Source: Candidatus Kryptoniota bacterium
Lineage (GTDB): Bacteria > Bacteroidota > Ignavibacteria > Kryptoniales > Kryptoniaceae
DNA: 64,000 nucleotides
Reading direction: 5' to 3'
Assembly (NCBI GenBank): GCA_938074445.1
Contig: CALJEK010000010.1
Span: forward strand, 1 to 64,000
The translations under genes and the position numbers were made by a program. This document shows positions 20,404 to 29,830 of the stretch, piece after piece. Numbering within the stretch: position 1 is the stretch's first letter; every line of letters begins with the position of its first letter. The notes beneath the pieces are model-generated. The model worked only from the letters and a program-made list of their open reading frames with translations. It did not search any database and was not told the DNA's origin.

Positions 20404-21282
20404 GTGGATGGTTTTATGATTCTTTTAATTCAGCAAAAATCTTGGTGGTCTTGGCTTTGGGATAACTGGCTTATTGATATAATTATCAAGGGTGGTCCGT
20501 ATATTATGGTTCCGCTTCTTATTTTTTCTGTGATCTCTATGGGTATAATTATAGAGCGAATTTACAGATACGTTCGGATTCCAAAGGATAAAAAAATTGC
20601 GGGGATATTGGAGGAGGTTGAAAAGATTTTGAGGGAAAACAAAAAGATTGAACCTGTTGTTAAATATTTTGAGAGCCGAAAAAATGCGCTTTCTTTCGTG
20701 TTCTTGTCAATTTTAAAAAGATATGAATTCTTGCTTCAAGAGAATCGCTCTATAAATGATATGCGTCAAGAGTTGATGGATACCGCGATTGATTCGACAA
20801 GCGATTATCTTGAAGAGTTTTTGCCAATTGTTGCTACAATTGCTAATGTCGCGACATTGCTTGGGCTTTTCGGCACAATTGTGGGAATGATAATGTCATT
20901 TGATGAGCTTGCGAAGGGCGGGCGCGGAGACCCAGCTGTTGTGGCTCATGGAATATCTGTTGCGCTTTTAACCACAGCTGCTGGGTTAACCGTTGCAATT
21001 CCTTCTGTGCTTGGCTACAGCTTTTTGAAAAGGAGAGCGGAGAAAATCACAAAGCATCTTGAACCATTTGAAAATCACTTTGTGAATACATTGCTTCATG
21101 AGCATGGGAGAATTGAATCTTATAGGGCAATTGTTGCCAGTATCTATAGAAATGGAAATTTGACGGAAGAGGAGAATGAGTATTTGAGGCGCAAAAGAAT
21201 TGAACTTGACATTTCAGATGAGGAGGCAAAGATGATTGAAAGTGAGGTCATTGAGAATTTAAAAGAGAAAAAAGAATCGTGA
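20404..21282 (+). CDS. exbB: MotA/TolQ/ExbB proton channel family protein
   Basis: 'IVATIANVATLLGLFGTIVGMIMSFDELAKGGRGDPAVVAHGISVALLTTAAGLTVAIPSVLGYSFLKRR'; ATG at 20416 is an alternative start after TAGGTGG. Confidence 0.93.
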   Translation: MDGFMILLIQQKSWWSWLWDNWLIDIIIKGGPYIMVPLLIFSVISMGIIIERIYRYVRIPKDKKIAGILEEVEKILRENKKIEPVVKYFESRKNALSFVFLSILKRYEFLLQENRSINDMRQELMDTAIDSTSDYLEEFLPIVATIANVATLLGLFGTIVGMIMSFDELAKGGRGDPAVVAHGISVALLTTAAGLTVAIPSVLGYSFLKRRAEKITKHLEPFENHFVNTLLHEHGRIESYRAIVASIYRNGNLTEEENEYLRRKRIELDISDEEAKMIESEVIENLKEKKES

Positions 21283-21288
21283 TCGGCG

Positions 21289-21711
21289 ATGAAGAAAAGC
21301 AATAAAAATAATGGTTATTCTGTTGACATTAACTTGACGCCGATGATTGATTGTGTTTTTCAACTTTTGATATTTTTCATGGTGACAACCGTATTCGCAG
21401 TTCAAAGCGGTTTGAAGGTTGATCTTCCAACTGCGGCTTCTTCCGATGCCCCGCCGGAGAAGGATTTGACAATAGTTATCTCTTCAAGTGGAGAAATGGA
21501 TTTAAATGGGAGAAGGGTTACATTTGATAATTTACAAGAAGAGATGTTGAAGGATAAGGAAATATTTGGGAGCAAGGTTTTGATAATCAAGGCTGATAAG
21601 AAAACATTGCATGGTGTGGTTGTGAAGGTTATGGATATTGCGAAGTTGTGTGGAATTGATCAACTTGCTATAGCTACTGAAAAGGAGGAAGAAGAAATAC
21701 AAGTTAAATAA
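21289..21711 (+). CDS. exbD: ExbD/TolR family protein
   Basis: 'DINLTPMIDCVFQLLIFFMVTTVF' with the conserved TM Asp. Confidence 0.93.
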   Translation: MKKSNKNNGYSVDINLTPMIDCVFQLLIFFMVTTVFAVQSGLKVDLPTAASSDAPPEKDLTIVISSSGEMDLNGRRVTFDNLQEEMLKDKEIFGSKVLIIKADKKTLHGVVVKVMDIAKLCGIDQLAIATEKEEEEIQVK

Positions 21712-21712
21712 T

Positions 21713-22969
21713 ATGGAGCGCAAAAGTTTTAAAATACCAGGGGTTGAGCTTAGCGATAAGATAGAGCGATTTATATATGAAAACCGAAAAGCGCTGTTGA
21801 AGTTTTTGCTTATTGCTCTTTTAATTCATAGCATACCTGTGATTTTAAATGTAAAGCTTCCCGAGAAAAAAGAGATAAAACGACCTCCAACGACTGTAAA
21901 ATTTATCCAAAAACCGCCCCGTTTGACGAAAAATATTGAATTCAGAAAGATGCCCACGATAGTTGAGCGGGTTATTCAGAAATTTGTGCCCACGCAAAAG
22001 CCTCGAATGTCCGCTCGCTCTATGACAACTGCTGCTGTTCACGGTGGAACCTCCCTCGCCTCGCTCGCTAGACCAGGCGAGTATATAGAAAGAACATACA
22101 GTCCTCCTGCGATGTTAACGGGACCGAGTTTGAACTATGATATAATGAGCACGAGACATTCTGGGAGGACGGTAAAGAGCCTGCAGGAAGAGTTGATAAG
22201 TTATACAAATTTTATGGATAGATTCGAAGGTTGGCTTGAACGTGGCAGAAGCAAAGAGGACTGGAGGGGATTTTTAAATGTTTATCAAGTGCAATATAGA
22301 AGCAGTAAATCAGCCCCAAACGGTGAACCGATGTGGAACTATAGACCAGCTGCATTACAAAATCTTCAAAGATATGCTATGGAAGTTTTGCCCAATCTTC
22401 AACTTAACCTTATGGGTTCAATTCGACTTGACTCGAAAAATATTATGGATGTTCCAATTCTCATAATGATGGGCTATGATGGTGAGGTAATTTACACAAA
22501 AAACGAAGTAGATAATTTAGCTAAGTATCTTCGTTCTGGAGGATTTTTATTCATTGATGATGGTCTTGCATCTGCTTATGGACCGTTTACGAGATCTGTA
22601 AAGCAGTTGATAAGTGATGCTCTTGGCTATGATGCTGTGTGGGAAAGGATTCCAAATAATCATCCGATTTATCACATTTGGAAAGATTTTGATGGTCCAC
22701 CTGCTGGTGATGACCTTGCGAGGGTGGATTCGAGAAGACCAGCCCGTGAAGTTTACAATTACCTTGAGGGAATTTGGCTCGGTGGGCGACTTGCGGTGGT
22801 TTTTTCTAACCGTGGCTATACCCAGGCGTGGGGTGACTGGCCATATTCAACTCCACCACTTGATAATACAAGACAATTGCAGATGGGTTTGAATATACTT
22901 ATCTTCGCGATGAATCAACCCGGTGGAATTGTTGCAAAGAATAAAGAAAAAGTCGTGATGCAGGAGTAA
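21713..22969 (+). CDS. Membrane-anchored protein with TonB-like N-terminus and C-terminal DUF4159-like domain
   Basis: Single N-terminal TM (KALLKFLLIALLIHSIPVIL) then Pro/Lys-rich stalk; C-terminal 'LRSGGFLFIDD...HPIYHIWKDF...YNYLEGIWLGGRLAVVFSNRGY'. Confidence 0.75.
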   Translation: MERKSFKIPGVELSDKIERFIYENRKALLKFLLIALLIHSIPVILNVKLPEKKEIKRPPTTVKFIQKPPRLTKNIEFRKMPTIVERVIQKFVPTQKPRMSARSMTTAAVHGGTSLASLARPGEYIERTYSPPAMLTGPSLNYDIMSTRHSGRTVKSLQEELISYTNFMDRFEGWLERGRSKEDWRGFLNVYQVQYRSSKSAPNGEPMWNYRPAALQNLQRYAMEVLPNLQLNLMGSIRLDSKNIMDVPILIMMGYDGEVIYTKNEVDNLAKYLRSGGFLFIDDGLASAYGPFTRSVKQLISDALGYDAVWERIPNNHPIYHIWKDFDGPPAGDDLARVDSRRPAREVYNYLEGIWLGGRLAVVFSNRGYTQAWGDWPYSTPPLDNTRQLQMGLNILIFAMNQPGGIVAKNKEKVVMQE

Positions 22970-23001
22970 GACATTATTCAAACAAAATTAAAAATTTCCT
23001 A

Positions 23002-23862
23002 TTGCGGAGGCGATTTAGGATGAAAATTAAATTTCTACTCTTATCTTTCGTGGGATTCTTGTGGGGTTGTGCTTATTTGTTAAATGAAAATTATGAAGAG
23101 CAAACTAAGCCGAATGCGCCGACCAATTATACTGTAGCTGAAACCCTTGCAACAGTTGTGAAGGATAGTGTCAAAGTAAGCGTTAAACTTCTTACGCCAG
23201 CAGAGATAAGAGGTATAACAGCCGGCAGAAGGTATGAAAAGAAAGATTTTGAAAAAATTTTGAAGGACGAATATATAAATTATGCCCAAGACGATAACGC
23301 TGAAATTCTTTCCGCATACAATGAATTCATCCATGCTCAAGAGTACGGAAACTATTATGATGTGTTTGGTAACCCAATAGCTCCACAAAACATACCAAGC
23401 CCGTTTGAAGATGATTTCGGAAGGATTCCATATCTTATTTTTAGCGTTGTAATTGAAAATTTACGCACTGATAAAATAGAGATAAAACCATCTGCCAGTG
23501 TTTTGCTGGACGATAAGCGAAATCAGTTCCGAGCCCTTGAAGTTGATGATATAATTCAAACTGAACCAATTCCATACCCAATGAGATATATAAATCCGTA
23601 TACAATTTACGATCCGTTTCTTGCTGGGTACTTGCTTACAACGCAAAGAAGGGCGGAACTGAACAAAAAATTTCTGCGGAACATTTTGCTTCGCGATGAA
23701 AAAATATACCCTGGTGTTGTTAGAAAAGGATTGGTTGTTTTCAGAAAACCGAGTGGGAAAGTTAGATGGCTACTTTTTGTCTTGCCGGAGGTGAACATTT
23801 ATAAAGACAATGAGAAAGTCAAATCAATTGATTTCAGGTTTGAGTTTGTAAATGAAAAATAA
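23002..23862 (+). CDS. Hypothetical lipoprotein, same family as N-terminal half of next gene
   Basis: Lipobox 'FVGFLWGC'; real start probably ATG 23020 because CGGAGG lies just upstream; 'IYPGVVRKGLVVFRKPSG'. Confidence 0.65.
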   Translation: MRRRFRMKIKFLLLSFVGFLWGCAYLLNENYEEQTKPNAPTNYTVAETLATVVKDSVKVSVKLLTPAEIRGITAGRRYEKKDFEKILKDEYINYAQDDNAEILSAYNEFIHAQEYGNYYDVFGNPIAPQNIPSPFEDDFGRIPYLIFSVVIENLRTDKIEIKPSASVLLDDKRNQFRALEVDDIIQTEPIPYPMRYINPYTIYDPFLAGYLLTTQRRAELNKKFLRNILLRDEKIYPGVVRKGLVVFRKPSGKVRWLLFVLPEVNIYKDNEKVKSIDFRFEFVNEK

Positions 23863-25351
23863 ATTTGTTCTTATGATGAGAAGAAACCTTCTTGCCATTA
23901 TTTTGATTTTTATCTTGAGCGGTTGCGATAATGTTTATCGTTTCCTTTTCCTCCCGCCACAAAAAGTTGAGTATGAAATCATCCCAGATATAGAGATGAT
24001 GAAAGCGCTAAAGGATACAAGTTATTACATCGGCAAAGATTCAATGACCATCGTTTTTGACAAGGGCACTTTTAAGGTTGAAATTAAATATATGAGCGAT
24101 TATCAACTTAACAATTTTGAATTCCCAGAGGAATCCAAAGGTGGAATTTATTCTACAAATCCTTACACTTACGGCGATTGGGTTGACCCTGAACTTGGTT
24201 ATACTCCGAATCGGTTTACTGTCTTTAAGGTTTCGATATATAACTACGCTGCGCCCAAAATAAATTTCGATCCGGAAAACGCAATTTTGCTGAGCGATCG
24301 AGGTGATAGATTTGTTGCTTACGGGCTTGAAGCAAAGACAAGCAAATTTCACAGTATAGAGGAATATTACCGTGCGAGAAAAGGGTCCACTGGGATCGAT
24401 GAGGATGTCTTCGAGGCGAGAATGGGCATAGCGAGAAGAACGATGTTAACTTATGGGCGCCCCTTGTATAAAGGCGATAGCAGGGAAGGGTTAATTGTTT
24501 TTGACCCAATTTCGGAGGGAAGCGAGCGAATAAAGGTTGTCTTGAAAAATTTTATAGTTGGTTACGATGAAAATAATATGCCCAAAGATTTCATAGATAT
24601 TAACTTCTACTTCAAAAGAATTCCTGTGATTCGAAGGGTTGAGGAAGCAACCAAAGTTATTGCATCGGGTGGAGAGAGCGTCGATTTGAAAGCGTTAAAA
24701 GATAAAGAAATAAAAATATTTCAAGTTAAATATGGTGGAGATGGCGAAGAAATAGTTGAACTTGGTTTGAAAAATTTAGCTGAGTTTTTAAACAAGAAAG
24801 AAGGTTTAAAGATTACGCTCGAGAGCGGTAGGGCTGAGTCGCCAAGCATTGCTAAATCTGAGCTTGTCGTTGTGAGCGGTGGTGTGGTGAAACCTCAATT
24901 TTCACCTATTGCGGTTGATAATTTTGCTGCATGTATAAAAAACGGTGGGATAATCTTAATTGACGATCTTAATCATTCTAAATCAGGGCAATTTAATCTC
25001 GGAGCCAGGGACCTGCTTGACAAAATAAAGGCAAAGTTTAGCGGAAGCTACATTGAAAAGATTTTCCTCTCTCACCCGGTTTACTCAATCTGGGCAAAGA
25101 TAAAAGAACTTCCTCTTGGAGCCGATGATATATCCGAAGTAAAGGAGTTTGAAAGAGAAGAAAAATTTAACTACCTTGAAGGGCTTTTTTGGCAAAAGAG
25201 AATAATCGTTGTTTTTTCAAACAAAGGTTATTTGCGAATCCTTAGCAAATTTGACAACCCATCAATTGATAACACCACACAACTGCAACTTTTCTCCAAC
25301 ATCCTTCTATATGCCGTTTCAACGAAACAAGTAGCAATGAAAGCAGAGTGA
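23852..25351 (+). CDS. Lipoprotein with N-terminal domain like the previous gene fused to a C-terminal DUF4159-like domain
   Basis: Lipobox 'IFILSGC'; 'LYKGDSREGLIVFDP'; C-terminal 'IKNGGIILIDD...HPVYSIWAKI...FNYLEGLFWQKRIIVVFSNKGY'. Confidence 0.7.
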   Translation: MKNKFVLMMRRNLLAIILIFILSGCDNVYRFLFLPPQKVEYEIIPDIEMMKALKDTSYYIGKDSMTIVFDKGTFKVEIKYMSDYQLNNFEFPEESKGGIYSTNPYTYGDWVDPELGYTPNRFTVFKVSIYNYAAPKINFDPENAILLSDRGDRFVAYGLEAKTSKFHSIEEYYRARKGSTGIDEDVFEARMGIARRTMLTYGRPLYKGDSREGLIVFDPISEGSERIKVVLKNFIVGYDENNMPKDFIDINFYFKRIPVIRRVEEATKVIASGGESVDLKALKDKEIKIFQVKYGGDGEEIVELGLKNLAEFLNKKEGLKITLESGRAESPSIAKSELVVVSGGVVKPQFSPIAVDNFAACIKNGGIILIDDLNHSKSGQFNLGARDLLDKIKAKFSGSYIEKIFLSHPVYSIWAKIKELPLGADDISEVKEFEREEKFNYLEGLFWQKRIIVVFSNKGYLRILSKFDNPSIDNTTQLQLFSNILLYAVSTKQVAMKAE

Positions 25352-25356
25352 TTTAA

Positions 25357-27546
25357 TCACAGATTTTCAAAAATGAAATTCGTTATCAATGTGAATAAGT
25401 GATACCGCGTGTCTCTTCCAGCAATGCTGTGATCTTTATTCGGATAAAACATTACGCTGAATTGTTTTCCCGCTTTTTGGAGTCTATCCACAAGTTGAAT
25501 CGTATTTTGCCAGTGTACGTTGTCATCAGTTGTACCGTGAATTACAAGATATTTACCCTTCAACGCATCCGCATATTTTAATACAGAGCTTTGTTCATAA
25601 CCTTCGGGGTTTAGTTCGGGAGTTTGCATATATCTTTCCGTGTAGATGGTATCATATAATCGCCATGTTGTCACTGGGGCGACTGCAACCGCTAACTTGA
25701 AAATATCTCCGAATTTGAAAAGTGTCAGGCTTGACATGTATCCCCCATAGCTCCAACCCCAAATTCCAATCCTTGCGCTGTCGACAAATTTGTATTTTTT
25801 GACAAGATAAGTTGCTGCTTCAGCTTGATCCTTTGATTCATAGTATCCAAGATTTTTATAGATCACATCCCGAAATGCTTTGCCCCTTGCGCCCGTTCCA
25901 CGCCCATCAACGCTGAAAATTATATATCCATTCTGTGCAAGATATTGATACCAGACATAGTTACCAAGGAAGGCATTTCTTACGGTTTGACTTCCAGGTC
26001 CACCATAGACATAGAAAAGTACAGGATATTTTTGGGTTGAGTCAAAATTTGTTGGCTTTATCATCCATGCATTAAGTTTTACGCCATCGCTTGTCTCAAC
26101 AGTTTCAAATGTGACCTCTCCTTTATCATAACCGTTAAGAATGTCATCTGGATTGTCAACGAGTGTTCGGACAAATTTCCCAGTGTAATCGTAAAGTTTC
26201 CATTTCGGCGGTTTTGTTATCGTCGAGTGATTATCAATATAAAATCTCCCGGAAGGGGAAAAGTCTATGTTATGCCATCCAGGTTCAGTGGTTAGTTTCT
26301 TCTTATTTAAACCTTTGAAGTCTATCACATATAAATGTCTTTCAAGTGGGGAAACCTCAGTCGATGTATAATAGATTTTCCTATTTTTTTCGTCTATAAA
26401 ACAAATTTCAGCAATTTCAAATGTCCCTTTTGTTATTTGATTTATCAGTTTTCCGTCGGTTCTGTAAAGATATAAATGAAGCCATCCATCTTTTTCGCTT
26501 GCCCAGATGAAGTGCTTGCCGTCTTTTAGAAAAGTTAGGTAATCGTGAACATCAACCCATGTATTTGATTCTTCAGTTAAGATTAAACTTTGCTCGCCGG
26601 TCTTGATGTTATAAAATACAAGTTCAAGCCTATTTTGTAATCTGTTAAGTTTCTGATAAGATAAAATGTCTTGAGTTCTTGTCCAATTGATTCTTGGGAT
26701 ATAAATATCTTCATCACCGAAGTCAATATATTTGATATTGCCGGTTTGAACCTCAACAATTCCAATTTTAACAGTTGAGTTTGGATAACCTGCATAGGGA
26801 TAGCGTTGATCGATCACATTTAAATAAGTTGGTTCGTAGTCGATAAGTTTGAAGACCGGAACCTTTGACTGATCAAGACGCCAGAAGGCGATGTATTTTG
26901 CGTCTGGCGACCATTCATAGCCATCAATTATGCTAAATTCTTCCTCGTAAACCCAATCGAAAAGTCCATTTAAAATTGTCTCGGAACCATCGAACGTAAG
27001 TTGTTTAAAATTTCCAGATGAAATTTCATAGACGAAGATGTTGTTATTTCTAACAAAACTTACAAATCTGCTATCGGGTGAAAATTTTATTATCGCTTGA
27101 GGCTCCTCTGTGTTTGTTATTTGTTTTAGGGTCTTTGTTTGAAGGTCGTAGAGATAAAAATTACCTCCGGTTTTCAACCTTCGTGCTGGTAGACTGCCGG
27201 TGAAAAGTATAAGTTTTTTGTTTGGTGAAAAGAAGTATGCGCTTACATTTTTTGAGAAATTTTGAATTTGGGAGTCGAGCTCAGCATAAGAGACAATTTT
27301 TTCCTCTTTGCCTGATTTCAGATCATATTTGTAAATTGCTATTGATTTTGAGAGCGAGTCATATTTAAGGGTTGTATATGCATCCTCGTCAGGTAGCCAT
27401 TGTTTTATCAGGGTGTTGGTTCTAAATTTAAAGGTCTTGAAGATATCTTCAAGTGTTAGTTTCTTTTGCGCAAGCGTTGGGAGTGTGAAAGTTAGAATTA
27501 AAATTGCTAAGGCTAAAAGTTTAAATTTTCTCATGTCAACGGTCAT
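25357..27546 (-). CDS. S9 family peptidase (dipeptidyl peptidase IV-like)
   Basis: N-terminal beta-propeller, 'GWSYGGYMSSLTLFK' nucleophile elbow, 'HGTTDDNVHWQNT', 'NKDHSI' catalytic triad. Confidence 0.93.
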   Translation of the reverse strand: MTVDMRKFKLLALAILILTFTLPTLAQKKLTLEDIFKTFKFRTNTLIKQWLPDEDAYTTLKYDSLSKSIAIYKYDLKSGKEEKIVSYAELDSQIQNFSKNVSAYFFSPNKKLILFTGSLPARRLKTGGNFYLYDLQTKTLKQITNTEEPQAIIKFSPDSRFVSFVRNNNIFVYEISSGNFKQLTFDGSETILNGLFDWVYEEEFSIIDGYEWSPDAKYIAFWRLDQSKVPVFKLIDYEPTYLNVIDQRYPYAGYPNSTVKIGIVEVQTGNIKYIDFGDEDIYIPRINWTRTQDILSYQKLNRLQNRLELVFYNIKTGEQSLILTEESNTWVDVHDYLTFLKDGKHFIWASEKDGWLHLYLYRTDGKLINQITKGTFEIAEICFIDEKNRKIYYTSTEVSPLERHLYVIDFKGLNKKKLTTEPGWHNIDFSPSGRFYIDNHSTITKPPKWKLYDYTGKFVRTLVDNPDDILNGYDKGEVTFETVETSDGVKLNAWMIKPTNFDSTQKYPVLFYVYGGPGSQTVRNAFLGNYVWYQYLAQNGYIIFSVDGRGTGARGKAFRDVIYKNLGYYESKDQAEAATYLVKKYKFVDSARIGIWGWSYGGYMSSLTLFKFGDIFKLAVAVAPVTTWRLYDTIYTERYMQTPELNPEGYEQSSVLKYADALKGKYLVIHGTTDDNVHWQNTIQLVDRLQKAGKQFSVMFYPNKDHSIAGRDTRYHLFTLITNFIFENL

Positions 27547-27653
27547 TTTTGTTTTTGCTTATATAATGTTAACTCAAAATTTTGAAAAGTTCAACTACGG
27601 TTTGGGGAAATGTTTGGTCTTTGCATAGAAATCAGCGTAGAGGATAAAGTTGA

Positions 27654-27682
27654 TTGACTTTTTATTCGATTTTTGTTAAAAT
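27654..27682 (+). promoter_or_regulatory. Candidate sigma70 promoter of the restriction-modification pair
   Basis: TTGACT (27654-27659) - 17 nt - TAAAAT (27677-27682). Confidence 0.6.
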
Positions 27683-27723
27683 CAGACGAGCGATGGAAAA
27701 GAGAAGATGAAAGAAGAATTTTT

Positions 27724-28482
27724 ATGGAAAAACTTATTGAGGCAGCTAAAAGCGAGATCCCATCTGTTGATCATATCCTTAACGAGACATGGGGTTATCT
27801 GGGGTTAAGTAGACCTTTTGTAAGGGATAACTTTGGGAGGGTATTAGTAATGTTCGATGAAAAAGCAACAGAGATATTTAGAGACTATGAAAAAAAGGCT
27901 TTAAAAAAACTCGCAGAATTTTGGCTGGGCTTGCAGAAGAGAGAAATTAGGGAAAGATTGAAGGAAATTATTGCTCAGGACGGCTGGGATAGGTTTATAG
28001 AAAAAGCAAGCGAAATTTTTGTAGAATTCGGAATTTTAGTTCAAAATTTTGAGAAGGTTTTAGGTAATATGAGAAAGGCAAGAGGCGGTAAAACTTTTGA
28101 AAAAGTAATCTTGAATCTCTTAAATTTTATAGATATTAAATGTGAAATCCCAAAAGGAAAAGCGAAAGAAGAGTTGAGGCGAGTTGATATAGTGATACCA
28201 TCTGTAGAGATTGCTATAAAAACTCCAGATAGAGCCATCTTTTTGACTTGTAAAAGAACGTTAAGGGAGAGATGGAAACAGGAAGTTCCTCAAGCCCGAT
28301 TGAATCAAAGAATTTATCTTATAACGATAGACGAAAGCCTATCCAAAAGCAAGGCTAACGAAATAAATCAGAAAGGATTGATTGCATTTGTTAGGGACGA
28401 ACTATTGGAGGACAAAACATTTCAAAGAATGCCCTGGATTAGGAAATTATCAGATTTACCTAAGGAGCTGAAAAAGATATGA
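27724..28482 (+). CDS. Type II restriction endonuclease, PD-(D/E)XK type, with EcoRII-C-like 'CKRTLRERWKQ' motif
   Basis: ORF track starts at TTG 27673, but the promoter -10 box falls inside that start, so ATG 27724 is preferred; 'DIVIPSVEIAIKTPDRAIFLTCKRTLRERWKQE'; 4-bp overlap with a methyltransferase. Confidence 0.7.
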   Translation: MEKLIEAAKSEIPSVDHILNETWGYLGLSRPFVRDNFGRVLVMFDEKATEIFRDYEKKALKKLAEFWLGLQKREIRERLKEIIAQDGWDRFIEKASEIFVEFGILVQNFEKVLGNMRKARGGKTFEKVILNLLNFIDIKCEIPKGKAKEELRRVDIVIPSVEIAIKTPDRAIFLTCKRTLRERWKQEVPQARLNQRIYLITIDESLSKSKANEINQKGLIAFVRDELLEDKTFQRMPWIRKLSDLPKELKKI

Positions 28483-29762
28483 AACAAATAACCCTATTTG
28501 AAACTGAAGAAAAAAATGTCAAAGTTAGTAAATCGTTAAAAGAGTTGCCTTTTAAGCGAGTAAGAGATGAATATTTTGATTTTAAAGATACACCAGCAAG
28601 CACTGGAATCTATGGGATACATCCTTATCCCGCTATGTTTCATTTTTTGGTTGTGAGAGAAATTATCAAAAATTTCTCTAAAGAGGGGGATTATCTTTTA
28701 GACCCATTTATGGGCTCTGGGGTAGTGGCTGGAGAGAGTTTAATTAGCGGAAGAAATTTTGTTGGCTATGACATTAATCCGTTGGCTGTGTTAATCTCAA
28801 AGGTTAGAACAACTCCCCTACAATTTAATATGCTTTTTGAAACATTGGAGCATATCTTAAAGACTTTCAGATGCCAAAAGCCAGAAGATGTAGAGTTCCC
28901 AAACGTTCATTATTGGTTTGATGAGGATGTAATAAAAAATCTATCGAAACTACGGCAAGTGGTGTTCAACATAGAGAGAAGCGAAGTGGGAGATTTCTTT
29001 AAGGTGGTATTTTCAGAAACGGTAAGGAGAGTTTCAAGAGCAAGATATGAAGAATTCAAATTGGTGAGAAGAAAAGATAATAATGTTCCCGATGTCATAA
29101 AAACCTTCAGGGAGGTATCTCTAAAAAATATTGGTCTACTTACAGATTTCTACAGTAAATTTACACCGCGCAATGTTTTCTTGAAACTTGAAGAGAGAAA
29201 CATAATGGATGGAATTCCATTAGAAGATAATTTTATCGATCTGGTGATAACTTCTCCACCTTATGGGGATTCTAAAACTACAGTTGCTTACGGGCAATTC
29301 TCGAGATTGTCCTTACGATGGTTGGGATTGGAGGAGAATGTTGATCGAGCCTCACTTGGGGCAAAGCCAAAGGACGTTCACTCTGGATTACCTTCCAACA
29401 TACTTTACAAATATATAGAAGAGATTGCAAGTAAAGATGAGAGACGAGCAAAAGAGGTATTTTCATTTTATGCGGATTTGTACGCGTGTATCCAAATCAT
29501 AGCAAAAAAAGTCAAGGAAAAAGGTTTTGTTTGTTTTGTTGTTGGCAACAGAAGGGTGAAAGGTTTTGAGCTACCGACAGATAAAATTTCTGCGGATTTC
29601 TTTGAGAGTCAAGGATTTGAACATCAAAAAACGATAGTAAGGACAATATCTAATAAGAGAATGCCAGTCAAAAATTCACCGTCTAACATCAGGGGTGAAA
29701 ATGATTTCACTATGAGATATGAATACATAGTAATTTTGAGGAAAAAGGGTAGCCTTATATAA
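28479..29762 (+). CDS. DNA amino-methyltransferase (N4-cytosine/N6-adenine class)
   Basis: Motif I 'LLDPFMGSGVVAGESLISGRNFVGYDINPLA', motif IV 'VITSPPYGDS'; translationally coupled to the preceding endonuclease. Confidence 0.88.
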   Translation: MKQITLFETEEKNVKVSKSLKELPFKRVRDEYFDFKDTPASTGIYGIHPYPAMFHFLVVREIIKNFSKEGDYLLDPFMGSGVVAGESLISGRNFVGYDINPLAVLISKVRTTPLQFNMLFETLEHILKTFRCQKPEDVEFPNVHYWFDEDVIKNLSKLRQVVFNIERSEVGDFFKVVFSETVRRVSRARYEEFKLVRRKDNNVPDVIKTFREVSLKNIGLLTDFYSKFTPRNVFLKLEERNIMDGIPLEDNFIDLVITSPPYGDSKTTVAYGQFSRLSLRWLGLEENVDRASLGAKPKDVHSGLPSNILYKYIEEIASKDERRAKEVFSFYADLYACIQIIAKKVKEKGFVCFVVGNRRVKGFELPTDKISADFFESQGFEHQKTIVRTISNKRMPVKNSPSNIRGENDFTMRYEYIVILRKKGSLI

Positions 29763-29830
29763 AAGTCTTAAGGTAAAGCGAGCGCATTGCATCGGTAATG
29801 TGTAAGTAAACGAACAGGCTATGAAGAAAT

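Noticed and set aside
22278-22892. Plus-strand ORFs of 62 and 92 aa in an alternate frame of the TonB-like/DUF4159 gene
   Set aside because: Fully contained in a supported CDS, no RBS or recognisable motif.
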